Below are positions 24,100-36,424 of a stretch of 64,000 nucleotides of DNA, one piece after another (position 1 is the first letter of the stretch; each line of letters starts with the position of its first letter). Position numbers and translations under genes: made by a program. The notes below the pieces were generated by a model. The model made no database searches. It was not told where the DNA came from and saw only the letters and a list, made by a program, of their open reading frames with translations. The stretch comes from Fasciola hepatica (lineage: Eukaryota > Platyhelminthes > Trematoda > Plagiorchiida > Fasciolidae), in the NCBI GenBank assembly GCA_948099385.1, contig CANUEZ040000199.1, forward strand, positions 3,606,001 through 3,670,000. Reading direction: 5' to 3'.

Positions 24100-27000
24100 T
24101 GTAGCAGAAAGGCATCACGGTCTATGACATGAACCGAGCGGATTTCAAACGGAAGAATGACATCATTAGGTTACATACCGAAAGTGAAGCTGTAATGATT
24201 TGCTGGCGTTGATACTTATTGCCACTTAATGACCAATTTACTGTAGACTATCTGCTCTTACTCTGGGTCTCTTGTTGAAATTATTTGAAAATTTACCTGG
24301 TAGATCCGTTTGCCTGTTGTTATTCCCTTCAGTTTTGAGTCATTAGGTAAAAGCAAAGAGACTGTATGCACCACGTGACTGAATTTGCTGTTTTTTTCTA
24401 GTCCGTAAGAGATTTGACTTTTTGTCAGTATCTCGTCGATAAATCATTTTTACTAAAATGTAAGTACATGAGTTTGCAAAAGTCGTACACATACAAAGGT
24501 AAATAAAATCAGAAATTCGAACTCACTGTCACTTGAAATACGTAAAGGGATTTGTGGAATATATCTCTTGTTCACTATCACTGAAATAATATTTGGACTT
24601 TTGTATCCTTCGTAATCTGGTGAAGTATGGCATCCTTGACTAAATTGGCGATATTTCAGGAAAATTATTGCGCACAAAAATTAGCGATATTACCACAACA
24701 ATAATTCAAGTTAAACTGCTGCCAAACGGCTTGACTGGGGTTCAGCAGTTTCTCAGGACGTTGTTTTTGGGCTACAGTGGAGCAGAATGGCTCACACGCA
24801 CGAGGCCGACGTTTTCCACATGTGAGACCGATCAACGAGGGCTGACTTGAGTTTCGACAACTTTCTCGGACGAAGCGATTCCCCAAAACAATATAGAAAT
24901 GTTACCAATCAGCTTCGGATTTCAAGGTCAGACTAGTGAGCGACCGAATCCATTGTGAAACAGTCAGTTCGCCGATGATTTACATTCTGATTCACGTAGG
25001 CTGAAAGTGCACTTAGTTTATCCGGCTACATCCGCCTGATGCGCAATCGATTTTGATCTCATTTAAGTTCACTCCTGTGACTTTGACTAACACATCGAAA
25101 TCAGCCGCCGTGGTGTTCACTAGTTTCTTACTTTTGCTACATTTTGCTTATTTATCATAATTAAGATTTATTCGATTTATTTTTTCGGTAATTACTCAGT
25201 CGCTTATCAGTTAGTTTTTACTGAATGCAGTCATCCGTGAAATAATTGATTTCGCTAGAAAAATAATTTTATTCTGCATGCAGTTCACAGTCTATTTATG
25301 TGCTCGTTGGAGGGAGACAATCATATTGTAACGGGGAATGCTGGGGCAAGGGAACGACGTGAATTTCAAGGCAAACCGAAGAACCAAACGAGAGCCACAC
25401 ATAAAAGAACAGACGGCGGGGTCTCCGGCAACCAGCAAGATAGCCCAGGTGAGGAGCTGCTGATAGAGCCGTCAATTGAGATAATCGGACCAAATGAATA
25501 GAAAAGACACCCAAGAGAAGCAAGCTATCGACCACGGGCAACTGGCCAGAACGCAGCCGATGCTCTCAAGCAGCCGCAAGAGCAATGTAGGTGACACGCA
25601 GTCTGGAAAAGGGCCTATATGAATGATTGTGTGTTTCATGACTTGTCTTGCTTGAAATACAAGTTGAAATGCAAGTATCCTATCGTGTGTTATCGTCCTT
25701 GTTAGAATGTCACCATCGTGGGTTCGTACTACAACCTGTCAAGGACCGAAATAGTTCCCCAAATCAGTTCGTTGGATCTCGATTCTCGTTCTTCCATGAT
25801 GCTGCAGTCAGTTCTTGTGACTAGGACTTGTTGTACTGCTACCGTATTATTGAGAAAATGTGGAGATAAAACAAGACTTACTAACGGTCCACTATTTGCA
25901 CAGCTGACCAATGGCAAAAAAGTAAACAACAAGGCCTTGGATAAATTAATTGTCCATAAACTATCAAGTGAAAAATGATGAAGTTTAATGTTTGTGACGT
26001 CTATAGATTTCCGACCGCTAATTGTAATGCTTTCCACACTGCCTCCCACAAAAATGATGTCGCCCTAATCACCTTGTAGCCTTTCTAGGTTTTGTTCATT
26101 CGGCTCAGTTCAATTCATGTCCCTCAAGTCAAGTAGAATTACTGTCGATTTACGTGATTTGTATGGAACGTGGTTTTGTAATTGATGAACTTTTGCAAGT
26201 AAGAGAACTAAAGGTAGAAATGAAAATCTGGGCAATCATAACAAAAAGCGAAAGATTATAACTGAGAGAATTAAACAAACATCATTCCAAACGATCTGGG
26301 ATTACAGCGCATTCTCAACCAAGATAACAAAAAAATTACAAGTAACAAGCAAATAAACTGGGTATGAACTTAAGAAATTCATGATTCCAAGCGAGCAAAT
26401 CGTGACGAATCAGACCAACAGTTAAAACTCTCCAGTAGGAAAACCAGTACCAACTAGAAATTAAAGTGAATAAATAGCACTGAACAACGTGGAACAATGC
26501 GTCCAACTTTAAATTTCAACGATTATGCATTTATTTCCACTACTGATCATATTTTCCCAGTAGCGTATACTTTTACAATGGTGATTGCATTTGCCTTAGT
26601 GAAAATGGTCACAAGAACGAAAATTTCTCTTCAGATAATATAAGATCTGTACAATAATTTTGCCGTATTCGATGGACGAAATTGAGGTGGGTTAGAGAAG
26701 ATTGAAAAAGAGAATTCGGTTGGCGAGGGGATAATCTGGAATACAAGACAACCTGGTCTATTGGTTTTCTTAGAGACGGTTTGATCACAGTCAATTGGAA
26801 CCAATTGAAAGGAACAGACAAGATTACTTACGGATGAGTTTGACCTCATGCAAGGAAAGTTTTCCGTCGGGGTGCATCACAGTTAGCGTAAACCAGGGAC
26901 ACTGACTCAAACCATTGGCACCTAGAATGCGGGAAAGAACTACGGAAGGACAAAACGTACAATCTTTTGAGGCTCTTGTTTTTCTAAGTCTGTATTTCCA

Positions 27001-27950
27001 CAGAAAACCCAGTGTCTAATGAACCCTAAAATGTTCATATTTACGATGAATCGAGCGGTCGTGATTTTCGTTCATGAGATGGTTCAATATTCTCAAAACA
27101 GAAGACGTGATATTTACGTATGATAATGCCGTACCCAGTAATAAATCACAAAAATTGCAGATTGCTTCACCCAAGCCTAAGTGACATGGACTAATAATTC
27201 CTATCATGTCCCTCAATACTACACCTGCGGAAACAAAAAAATACCTAGAGACAAGGAACCATCGTTATTCAAATGGATATCAAAATGGCCTTGTTATCCC
27301 CCGATTAACCGACTAATAATTTCACCGACGTAATCTCATTTGAATGGAGTGGAGCGTGCATGGGCAGGGAGTCCATTTTTAGAATCACAAGGTGATTCTT
27401 ACAAAGTTAATTAGTCGCTTGACACTGCTGATCTTCAGAACGAGGACACATGGTTCGAAGCATGGATTTTTGAAATGAGTAGCCTGGCATTGTATCTGGG
27501 TGACAGGACAGAATTACGGACATAAAGCTACGGTGGAGTGTTCAGTCATAAGGATAATAGTATGGAAGACTAAGCGGTACGCATACATGATGAGTGGTAA
27601 CAATCGCGAAACCGTTCGTGTACTTCCTGGGAAAGTGTTCCCGTCATCCAGATATAATGCCATACTACTCATATCGAGGTATCCTTCGTTTAATACCAGG
27701 ATATCAGATTCGGTTACAATGCTTCGTTACCACCGTGGTTTATTCCAACCTAAAATGGACTTCTGAAATATTCACTGTGACCAATTTGGTGTTCTAAACT
27801 GAGTTCTGGTTGCGTTGTTTGCACAGGACTATGAAATTATAACAGTTTTTACTGAGGACAGAAATGTATAAACTGAAGTGCTGTTTCGCTCTCATGATCC
27901 AGGGATAAATATCTTTGAGGTTTTCAAGCCTTACAACTAAGGCAATCTAT
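24100..27950. other. No supported gene
   Basis: Only short frames. The interval 25300-25640 is more GC-rich and A/G-rich than its flanks and ends with GGGCCTATATGAATG, which could be an LTR or other repeat, but no second copy was seen in the window. The frames at 25718-26049 on either strand have no recognisable domain. Confidence 0.45.
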
Positions 27951-27952
27951 AT

Positions 27953-28155
27953 CTTGCATAATATGATTCAGCATGCAGTGTGAACGCTCAACTCACCACA
28001 GAAATCCATGGGAGCTTTATATGGCTGTTCCATCTTTGTTAGGAATCATTGGCAGTGCACATTCAACAAACCCTAAAGAGGAACTCAAAACAAAGGTGAA
28101 AGATTTTGAGCAGAGAGGCTAACCACCGGTCTATCTGAGCATAGCCTTGATGGTT
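27953..28155 (-). repeat. tRNA-derived SINE (family with AATCATATTATGCAAG end)
   Basis: Read on the minus strand it starts with an A-box-like TAGACCGGTGGTTAGCC and includes TGTGCACTGCCAATGATTCC, then AACAAAGATGGAACAGC. It ends with GTTGAGCGTTCACACTGCAT and AATCATATTATGCAAG. The last three blocks are shared with the minus-strand copy at 50013-50197. The B box is decayed. Confidence 0.7.
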
Positions 28156-28377
28156 TATAGAAATTATAGATCACTTGCTACAGCATCCTTCTGACACTGG
28201 CTTTTATATGCTGGCACAGCATTTTCCACATTGCTATCTACTCCTATGAAGGACGACGTCTCTATGGGGCATAACTAAAAAGAAAGCATTTCAGTGACAA
28301 ACCTACTTAGCTTGGTTACCATATTAGAGTTCGTTGTAGGAGATTAGATTTTAAATAATAGGATACATCATGCACTG

Positions 28378-28520
28378 CCTCCATAGCCATTCACACCAGG
28401 TTCCAGTTCCCGTGGGGCTCGGTGATTGTGCACTGCTAATGGTTCTTATCAAGGAGTAAATAGCTGCTTTGTTATTAAACACAAAGTGAGTTACAGTAAA
28501 ACAGATAGATTCCATGATTT
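28378..28520 (+). repeat. tRNA-derived SINE, same family
   Basis: Contains CAGGTTCCAGTTCCCGTGGG (B-box region), then GTGCACTGCTAATGGTTCTT, shared with 50385-50420 (GGGTTCGAGTCCCAGTGG, GTGCACTGCTAATGATTCCT). It lies opposite in orientation to the copy at 27953-28155, about 220 bases away. Confidence 0.65.
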
Positions 28521-28529
28521 GAAAACATA

Positions 28530-29850
28530 CTGTGAAGGGAGTTCGTAAGGTATTTCAGGTCAAAACCAGTTTGCTGATTCCGCTTCTGAAAAGATAATGG
28601 CTATAGGTGGGTAGAAAGACAGAGAGAAAGGGTGTTCCATGGCTTAGCCGTCCGAGTTCCGAGATCCAGTGACAGAAACCAGATAAGGGTTACTAGTTGC
28701 CAGGTTTCGGGATTCGCTTTGAAAAGTAACGGGAATAGGAATAGCCGAGTGAAGTTTGGAGGGACAAAGCCAGAATATTATGGCCGTAGTCTAGGGATAA
28801 TGAAGCAACCGCCTGGCAATAGGCAAGTGATTACAGATTAGATGTTAAAAGTGGGTTGCCAACAAAACAAATGTCTTAAAGTTTGACCGGGTAGAGGAGA
28901 GATAAAGGATACGAAGCTTCGCCTCATATATATGAGAGCAGTAATCAAATATGTACAGTAAGAGGAGGTGAGCCTGTTTGAGGAAACGTTTGGCTCGGAA
29001 CAGAAAACCAATATTTAGAGCAGTGGGGGAAGCAGGCGAACATACGTATGAAGACCAAGATGGAGGGGTGATGATCGACAGACGCAGGAAAAGCATCGAG
29101 TTGAAGGAAAAAACAGGAGCCGAATCAAAATGTAAGTTTGAGAGAAATCTAGGGAAGCGATGATTTGGAAGCATTGAAGAGAACACTATGTAGAGCTTCC
29201 GAAGAGAAGATTTGTCCGAGGTCTGAAATGAGCAATATTACATGAAGACACCGGTCAGGATCGATGTTTGTGGTGGCAAAGCCGAAGGCGCCATAAGAAA
29301 GGGAATGGTGCAGGATGGCATGGTCGGCAAAAGGGTGGATGGGGTTGAAATTGCTGTATAGGAGCTTATTATTGAAAAGTAGAAAGAAGGTGGGTGGGAG
29401 TACGTAACGTTAAAGAACTCCGGCATTCAAGGAAAAAAGTTCCTTATAGCACCCAGTGGACTAGGACGGAGGCAGTCCGATTACTGAGAAAACTCGACTT
29501 TTACGAAACAAAGGATGGAAGAAACTCAAAAATGAGCAATTTAGACTGTAAACTACTGTGAAACAAGAAACAAGCTCCCTCCTTACAAATTTGAAAACAA
29601 GAGCAAAAACACAGATTGCACGACGCAGTTTCGACTATTCGGCTGCATCTTTACAGGGTGCATACTGCCGGTCGGATTGGTTGAGTGGATGAACAGAACG
29701 TTTGGAAACAAAGTCAAGGTCACATGTTGCCTACAAATGTACATATCTATTGGATAAACATACAACAATTATCACACTTCGTTGCCATGGCAGCAATAAA
29801 TTAATCACAAGCTCGCGTTATTCGCACGGTTCAAGGTTGTGTGTACAGAT
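28530..29850. other. No supported gene
   Basis: Purine-rich plus strand with open frames on both strands (28845-29186 minus, 28978-29163 plus). The minus-strand 113-residue frame is hydrophobic and Ser-rich, as expected from reading the complement of purine-rich DNA. No domain was recognised. Confidence 0.45.
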
Positions 29851-29859
29851 CGACAGGGC

Positions 29860-30160
29860 CTACACACATTTTAATAGTTCGACGTTTGTGTTCGCATAGA
29901 TCATTTCGAACGCCTGACTTGTAATGAAGCGAAGCTTGGTCTCATAAAAAGCCCGAACAACTAATGACCTGACTGACCTTTGCTCAGTTGAGGATGCAGT
30001 AGTGGTGAATTTGTTGTTCATTTTCTTCTGAAGCCACAGTGGAATGTGTTCAGCCATTCGAGGTGTAACTGTCTTTCCGTTCTGCTCATTCAAGTGACTC
30101 AGCACTCAAATTAAAACTGGCACATGAAATTAAATTTCTCGTAGACAGGCGATTTTTCTT
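29860..30160 (-). pseudogene. Penelope-like GIY-YIG endonuclease fragment
   Basis: The minus-strand frame 30105-29860 reads GKTVTPRMAEHIPLWLQKKM, then S-S-T-E-Q-R-S, later AFEMIYANTNVELLK. It corresponds to the EHIPxWL and A-F-x-x-I-Y blocks in the second half of the Penelope-type GIY-YIG domain. The zinc/Cys and GIY-YIG blocks that should lie at 30160-30300 are destroyed by shifts. The endonuclease nicks target DNA for insertion; this one is not functional. Confidence 0.65.
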
Positions 30161-30564
30161 TCATTTATGGCTTAGTTAGCCGATCAGTCGGGAATACAAT
30201 TACCGGACGGGAGTCAGAGTAGGTGCTGTTGACAGTTCGGTGAATTTTTTCTGATAAACTCACATCGTGACCTGTGTAAAGGAGTTTTGGATACACTTAA
30301 ACCTCAGATACTGTGGTTGGAATGTAGTTTCTTGGCTTCAGGTGGCTGTACTTTGCCAGGAATGATGTTGGATATCAATGTGTCATCAGAGTTTCATTTC
30401 CTCCTCCAGTGTCCCCGCTGTGCAAATCTTCTGCGATATGAGAAACTGTATTTGCACTGCATTTGTCTCCTACTTTACTGAAACGAGGCTGCTGGAGTGT
30501 TATTTCAGTAAACAAATCGTCTAACTGAATCATCTTCTCGGAGAACAAAGGCACAGCCTAAGAA

Positions 30565-31060
30565 CTATATGATACCATTCTCCCCATTATGGACTGTCAC
30601 CTCTTTATTTGGATGCAGGTCACTGAACAGGAAATGCAGTTCTCCACTCTCTTGTCTGTTCTTTTTGATAACGAAAATATCATCCACGTAGTGGCGATAG
30701 AGTATCGTATCGAATGTTTTACTATCAATCTTGTTTCCCAAATAGGTAACAAAAATACCTGGCAGAATGCGGCCCAATGGACTTCCGATGGCAACTGCAT
30801 CAGTTTGTCGATAACCTTCACTTGGAAAGAGGAACTTCACATTAGTGGCTCATAACTACAATGAAGTGCCTATTTAGTACTCGGTAGTCCCAGATGAATA
30901 CGATGCTGATCGGTTACATGGTATCTAATATCGATAGCCTCCTGCAGGGGGACATTCGTAACTGGTGACGTAATATCCACAGTAAACAAATTTCGGTTCT
31001 GAATATTTTCTTTTTTCCACTGGGTTGCCCATTTCGAAACTGTCCTTCACTGCATGACTC
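30565..31060 (-). pseudogene. Penelope-like reverse transcriptase core
   Basis: The blocks on the minus strand are NLFTVDITSPVTNVPLQEA followed by IDI (about 31000), which carries the first catalytic Asp region, then GYRQTDAVAIGSPLGRILPG (about 30815) and YRHYVDDIFVI (about 30700), the Y-V-D-D catalytic box. The D-x-V-A-x-GSPLGP pattern before Y/H-V-D-D is typical of Penelope-like reverse transcriptases rather than LINEs. The catalytic YVDD is intact, but the frame is shifted between the first and second block. The reading continues to about 30565 (LHPNKEVTVHNGENGI). Confidence 0.85.
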
Positions 31061-31106
31061 GTGACCGCTTACCCGACTGGCTTCAGTAAATTGGCTAACC
31101 ATTTTA

Positions 31107-31131
31107 CCAGTTTATGTTCAGTTCAGTTCAG
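31107..31131 (-). repeat. LINE 3' tail, (TGAAC)n
   Basis: On the plus strand TTCAGTTCAGTTCAGTTCAG, that is, four to five units of CTGAA/TGAAC on the minus strand, directly after the LINE 3' UTR and immediately before the Penelope-like sequence. It marks the exact 3' end of the LINE insertion. Confidence 0.8.
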
Positions 31132-31372
31132 TTCAGTCTGCACGAAACAAACAATGGCCAGGGCCAATAGAGCGTCCAGAATTTCTTCAATAGTATGCAC
31201 ACAATTTATGCATCCTTCATTGCGCAGTATATTTCGTCGAATCCTCTCTAAAAATAAGAGAGGAACGAGAAACCTCATCGGGCATCAAATTCCAGAAAGA
31301 TTACGCATTGTGAGCTTTCACTGAGTCATTATGCAACATCTCAGACGGATCCCAGTGGTCACATCTACCAGT

Positions 31373-32730
31373 CTAGTGACATTTTCGAAGCTCACTATCA
31401 GAGACGGTTTCGTTCCACTTAGGATCTAGGGCTCCTTTGAATGCCTGGAGGGTTTCCAATTCTCTCGTCTCTTTTGTTAATCTATTCCAGCAGTTTACCA
31501 CCTTAGTGATAAAGAAGTGAGATCTAGTCATCAAACTAGATCGAAATTTCACCAGCTTGTTCTCGTGATTTCTCGTTCGGGAGTCCGAGTCCATCTGGAA
31601 CAGGCTCTCTCGACTAAGAGTAGAACGACTCCATTAGACCGCTTGTAATCTCCTCCTTTCTACAGAGCGAAGTATGAAGTCCCGGAGCCTCTGCTCTTAC
31701 TTCTTGCCCATCTGACCCTCATTTATTTGCTTTTCAGGGTGCTGGGCCTTCTTCAAGCAAGCAGTGTCCTATTTGTAGGACGGTGACTATGCCTGCACAC
31801 AGTGTTCTAAAGGAGGTCTAACTATTGTCATGCACATGGGTAAGAAAACCTCCGGTTTTTGCACAGCTTTGCTGATCTCAGTCTGAAGAGTTAAAAGCTT
31901 GCCTTTTGTGTAGCTGCTGCACACTGATCCAACCGCTTATTATCAGAGGTCACCAAGACCCCGAAATTTTTAACCCTAGTCACTGTATCAATAGTGAATG
32001 GGCCTTGGTCGAGCACGACCGTCAGCTTTGTTTCCTTCAGTGATAAAATGTGGCTTTCCTCAGCACTGAGGGGTAATCCCAACTTGTCCAACCAGTGCAA
32101 AACGGCGTCTGTGTCTCGCCCCTGAGCCCCCATTAATTCCACATCATCCGCAAAAGTAAGCTGGGTTAATAGAGGACTGGAGCTATATCTGAACACATTC
32201 GAAAATTGATGTTGGTTTTAGCTCATGTTCGTGTTGTTCAACGGCTTCTAATTGCCGAGGTTGGCATTTAGGTCACTGTCGTTTCATCCTTGTCATCGTT
32301 CCGTCATTCATAAATAGAAGAAACAGTAATGGACCTTGCATGGGTCCCTGCCGTTTTCCGCTGGTGAAGTCCACCAAATTAGAGTACCTATGACCTACGT
32401 TACCCTACCACTGGCTATTTCTAAATCTGCCCACTTATACCAGATGATCCCAGCTTGTATAGAAGAAGCCGGCAGTTCACCGAGCCAAATGCCTTGCTAA
32501 AATCGACCTGTTTACTTGCATCCACGGTGTGAGTGACTTATTCTAGGAAGGCTGACTGAGGAAGACCTACATTTTGGAAGTTCATGCTGAGCTGAACAAA
32601 ACGTAGAATTCTCTAGTAGATGCTGACAGTGGTTAGCCCGGATTATCTTCCACAGCACTTTGCACAAGATGCTCGTTAGTCTAGCCCGTCTATAGTGTCC
32701 CATTTCAGAGCGAGGGTCTGCTTTATGCAT
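31373..32730 (-). pseudogene. LINE reverse transcriptase and C-terminus
   Basis: Blocks on the minus strand: HKADPRSEMGHYRRARLTSI followed by LCKVLWKII (about 32700; the N-x-R-P-I-S-L-T-S-x-x-C-K-x-L-E region), PMQGPLLFLLFMND (about 32330), LTQLTFADDVELMG (about 32160, intact F-A-D-D catalytic box), then TRNHENKLVKFRSSLMTRSH followed by FFITKVVNCWNRL (about 31560) and FKGALDPKW. The last block is the classic CR1-type ending (R-S-x-F-F-x-x-R-V-x-x-x-W-N-x-L-P, F-K-x-x-L-D). Frames change several times, and part of the palm between the QG and FADD blocks is missing. Confidence 0.85.
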
Positions 32731-33199
32731 TAGCCACCACTGCCGCTTTTCCGCATTCTTGTGGCAATCTTCTCTGATCCTATGCGGCCTTATATAACTT
32801 GTATACTGGCAAAGATCTCTTCCAGCGGCTTAATGAAAGCATAGCAAAAAAAATCCAATCAAGTGGACTAACGGATACCATACCCTTCCAGGAGCATGCA
32901 GACTATTTCTTCCATTAGATTTAAATCATTTATGGCCAAAGGAAGAGTCACTGCCTGGAAATCTACGTTCACCCCACTACCTATTCTGTGCATATAGCTA
33001 TAATAACCACCCGGTGCACCTGGTTTTTGGTTATCTGCCGCAACTCGACGGACATGTGTTCTCAGTGATCCCATTGCATCCCTCAGTGAGCCTCCAGACC
33101 GCAGGCAGCTGTAGCACTTTTTCGTACTCATTATGACACACCGGGCCAACTTCATCTCACAATGGCGTTTTCAGAGTGCAATAGGTCCCTTATCTCGTT

Positions 33200-34050
33200 C
33201 CTATGCTTGGTATACCAAATACAAGCCTAGTGACCTCCAGAAACCTTAGAGAGAGCTCAGCTAGGGTTTGTGAGCTTGCAGGCCATGCCAATAGCAGCCA
33301 GTTACCATGATGGTTTCCCGTCATACTACTACCGCCTCAGTGGAGGAAACGTGTTTCGGAGGGTAATTAGAGACAGCTTTATTGCCTGCCGTCTTTCTTT
33401 CGCCTTAGTATCTTCTACTATAGAAGAACCGTCATTCTAGTAGGGAGCCTAACACCATCGATACGGGCGAAGCTTCTGAACGTAGTTGAGGCTACTTTCG
33501 GCGGAGGCATACAAAGAATGGTTTTAACACTCACAAGATCGCTCTTACTTAACGGAGAGTAAACTTAGAGTTCACCTGCATTGTCTCCATATTTCATTTT
33601 CACTAGATGCAACAATAACGGCATGCAGCCAGTTCTAAATCTGCTACCCACCTAATATGCTGGAACAGGGCATTCGAATGCATACGCTCCTCTTGGGTTC
33701 CCGGGTACATGCCTCAGCTACAGCGTCTATAAGTTGAAGTATCCAACTATGAGGGTCTTGTTAGTGACGTTAGCTAGCTTGGCAGTATTCAAATGTCCCC
33801 GTCGAGGTTTGTATCCGAGGCCCTGTAAAAACAGACCACGTTTACCCATCCACTCAGAAACGTGAGCATAACCGTTCATAGCTGGATACTTCAAGTGTAA
33901 ACCTTGGTCTGCGATTCCAGATGGCTCATGTGTTACTTAATAAGGATGGCCACTCCTCCTCCTAAACAATCATTTTCCCGGTCTTACTTACAGATTACAA
34001 CCCCATTTTGTATAATTCGCCATGCATGATAATCTTTAAGGAGTCACGTT
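33200..34050 (-). pseudogene. LINE endonuclease remnant
   Basis: On the minus strand near 33775 a frame reads T-L-I-V-G-Y-F-N-L, corresponding to the L-I-V-G-D-F-N motif with Asp to Tyr. It is preceded by a V-V-C-F-Y-R segment (V-x-x-x-Y-R-P region). The rest is heavily broken. It lies between the ORF1-like and reverse transcriptase regions in the expected order. Confidence 0.5.
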
Positions 34051-34309
34051 CCCGTAACGGCAAATCTTGACGCGTTCTGCTAGCCTGCTGTTTTGAAGAG
34101 CTCCATCTATTTTTTCCCCAATACTACACACTTTTTTGTATAGCATCATCGAGTTTGTATCTATAACTAGATGTCTATTATTGTTCAGTTCTGTCTGAGT
34201 CTCTGAAGCAACACCAAATGTGATGTAAGGATTCTTGTATTGATGATCCTCTCTAGGGTGCATAAAGACAGATGGTTAGCTAGGGCTTCCAACGACTCCC
34301 AACCCATTC

Positions 34310-35214
34310 CTATGAGCGCTCCCATAACACCTTAATTGCCAAAGACAGCACTGTCCTCGGCCTGCAGACAGTACTGTCAATTTCCATCTTAATTATCTCT
34401 ACACCCGATGACTTCAGGGGCTTATTCAAGACTATCGACACGGTAACCCGAAAACGGAGTAAGGCATTTTGTTGTCTTTGGGGTCCTTTGGCTGGTGCTC
34501 TCGCGCATTTAGTCATGTTTTCTCCTGTTGATATACCATTTGGCCTTACTATATGCCCGTTTGGTATAATTAGGTATCTTCTTTTGACGCTGTGGGCTAC
34601 CCCTGCTGACCTCGCTCACAGTCTATCTCAGACTGATTCACCGGCGAACTCTACAGTGTTAGTGTAGCATTAGGTACGCAGTTACTGGTGAGCGGTGACT
34701 TCTATGTTCACAACCTATGCACTCTTCTTAGATCAGTAGGGTAATGAACACCTGCGATTTAGAGTATGTCGTAAACCCTCCTACTATTTAGTTTTATCTC
34801 CCGTTTGATTCAATTATAAAACTTCTTCCTGGTTTAGGAACAGGAGCCTACGGTTTGAAACCCTTCCCATGGATAGGATCTGCCTTTGCAGATTCTTTAC
34901 ACGACTTTCTAATTCCTGCAGCCCAGGATAGTGTGTCCTTGCTAGCCTATCTGCTGTCATTTTACATTCGTCCTTCCATTTGGCTATCTTGCTTTCCTGA
35001 ACTTCTGCTCTCTCCACAGGCCCTCCTCTGACTGTTTCAAGGGAGGGGATGGAACTGACGCAGTGTGAACTCTTGCACGTCGCTCACTTACAACACAGAC
35101 TGGCCTCTCAGCCGTGCCTACTACTTCCGCAAAAGACTTAGTGTTATCTATCTCTGGTGTTTTCGGAGTCGTATCAAGGCTATTCCCTGATGGCTGTTCG
35201 TCCCCTTTTTGCAC
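34310..35214 (-). pseudogene. LINE ORF1-like region
   Basis: The minus-strand frame 35214-34984 encodes a hydrophilic, Pro/Thr/Glu-rich peptide with TKSFAEVVGTAERP, an S-F/Y-A-x-V-V pattern often seen in the N-terminal part of LINE ORF1 or gag-like proteins. Next, 35017-34814 is a charged segment with LQELESRVKNLQRQI, which looks like a short coiled coil. These are plausible nucleic-acid-binding and multimerising parts, but no zinc knuckle is readable. The assignment rests mainly on position upstream of endonuclease and reverse transcriptase. Confidence 0.5.
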
Positions 35215-36149
35215 CTGTTGTTTTCTAGGCTAGGCCGGCAGCCTCCTTGCAATTATTAGGAACCCACTCCACCCAGCATCCTGTTTATAAACGGAATATG
35301 TTTCATTTACTATCCCTGAACACCTTTATAGAGTCCACCTCTTGCAGACCTCGCATTCTATGCAATTAACTGCACGTTTTCGAAGATGGATGCAAGACAC
35401 AGGTCTGAAATAAGTGGCCTAGTGACGGACACTCAAGGAGGCGTAGTTAAATATATCTCAAAAGCTGCAGAAACTAGGAGACCGGTCAAACAGCCCTTAT
35501 ATGCCAATGTCCAACAAAAACCTACTGCGTGAAAAAAGATGGCTTCAAAAGAACACCAAACAATACTCGCTCAGAATACGAGAATAATGAGCGAATTAAC
35601 CATTTAAAACTCATTACAAATGTAATTCTGATATGTTCAGTATCGCGAAATAACCCGAGTTAGTTTATCGTACAGTTCAAAAATTTGATAAAATTCAAGC
35701 ACCGAGAATTCAAACTTCGAGGCACTCACTCAGGGTCCACGTGGAGAATTATTCATTGATAAGACTGACCACACTGTCCCACCTGTGGTGTGTATTTTTG
35801 GCGGACCGTACAGTTGTATTGTTTAACTTCTTCTGAATCTCAGTGACATGGCTATTGTCTCGTGAACAAGGCTCGCTTAAATTAGAGTTCGCAGTCCCGT
35901 GTTAATTTTCTGTTCTAGGTCGACTGGATCATCTGGTGTTGGGTCGTTTTTGAATTCGGTTTCATCTTCTAGGACAGTCGACGCTTCGCACGTATGAAAG
36001 TTTGCCCATGTTGAGAACTCCCGGATCCGTAGCCTGGATGTAGGATTACTATGCTGGGGCTTTTCTTTAATCTGCCGACAGCTTCAATGTCTCTTTGCTA
36101 TAAGAGCAATCACTTTGACTGCAGTGCGCGCTCTGTAAAGATGCAGCGA

Positions 36150-36422
36150 AATGATCCAGGTTACATTGTGTAATCTATGTTTTTGACTTCTGTTTTCAAA
36201 GGTAAACCACTGTGCCCGAGACAGTCAAAAGTCTTCGATATGTCTTGCGAGACCAAGTGGAGAAAGGTAGGTAATATCAGCGAATAAAGAGGGAACGGAA
36301 GTAAGAATAAGACCAAGGGTACGTGCACGATCGCCATCCCGATCGGGAATGCGTGCGTGGAAGTCAACTAGTTGACTTCGATTGTTGACCAAAACAAAGC
36401 TTCGGCTTTGCAGTAGTGTCAC
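36150..36422 (-). pseudogene. LINE endonuclease C-terminal fragment
   Basis: The minus-strand frame 36422-36225 reads LVDFHARIPDRDGDRARTLG then LILTSVPSLF and YLSPLGLARHIEDF. The pattern F-x-x-R-I-P-D-R-D-G-D-R-A-x-T-L-D-L-x-L-T-S and P-L-G is the end of the endonuclease domain in a LINE family common in flatworms. It is an isolated fragment; no reverse transcriptase follows on the minus strand. It may be the 5' remnant of an element interrupted by the LINE at 31.1-35.2 kb, but that cannot be decided by eye. Confidence 0.65.
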
Positions 36423-36424
36423 AA

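Larger units (their letters stand above)
29860..31103 (-). mobile_element. Penelope-like element, 5'-truncated
   Basis: On the minus strand the reverse transcriptase core is followed by the GIY-YIG endonuclease, the order diagnostic of Penelope-like elements. The sequence begins abruptly at about 31103, where the 3' tail of a LINE abuts it, and the coding part ends at a stop near 29858. Frameshifts and stops are frequent between 30560 and 30110, so it is dead. A second element of the class lies at 60955-61740. Confidence 0.8.
31107..35214 (-). mobile_element. Long CR1/Jockey-type LINE
   Basis: Minus-strand order from 35214: ORF1-like region, endonuclease region, reverse transcriptase, conserved C-terminus, 3' UTR, and a (TGAAC)n tail at 31107-31130. 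A short tandem repeat as 3' end is characteristic of CR1-type LINEs. With over 4 kb of collinear coding remnants it is the most complete LINE in the window, though it is full of stops and frameshifts. It abuts a Penelope-like element at its 3' end. Confidence 0.8.

Noticed and set aside
28845..29186. 113-codon minus-strand frame
   Set aside because: It is the complement of a purine-rich stretch, which readily gives long Ser/Leu/Phe-rich frames. No domain or splice context is present.
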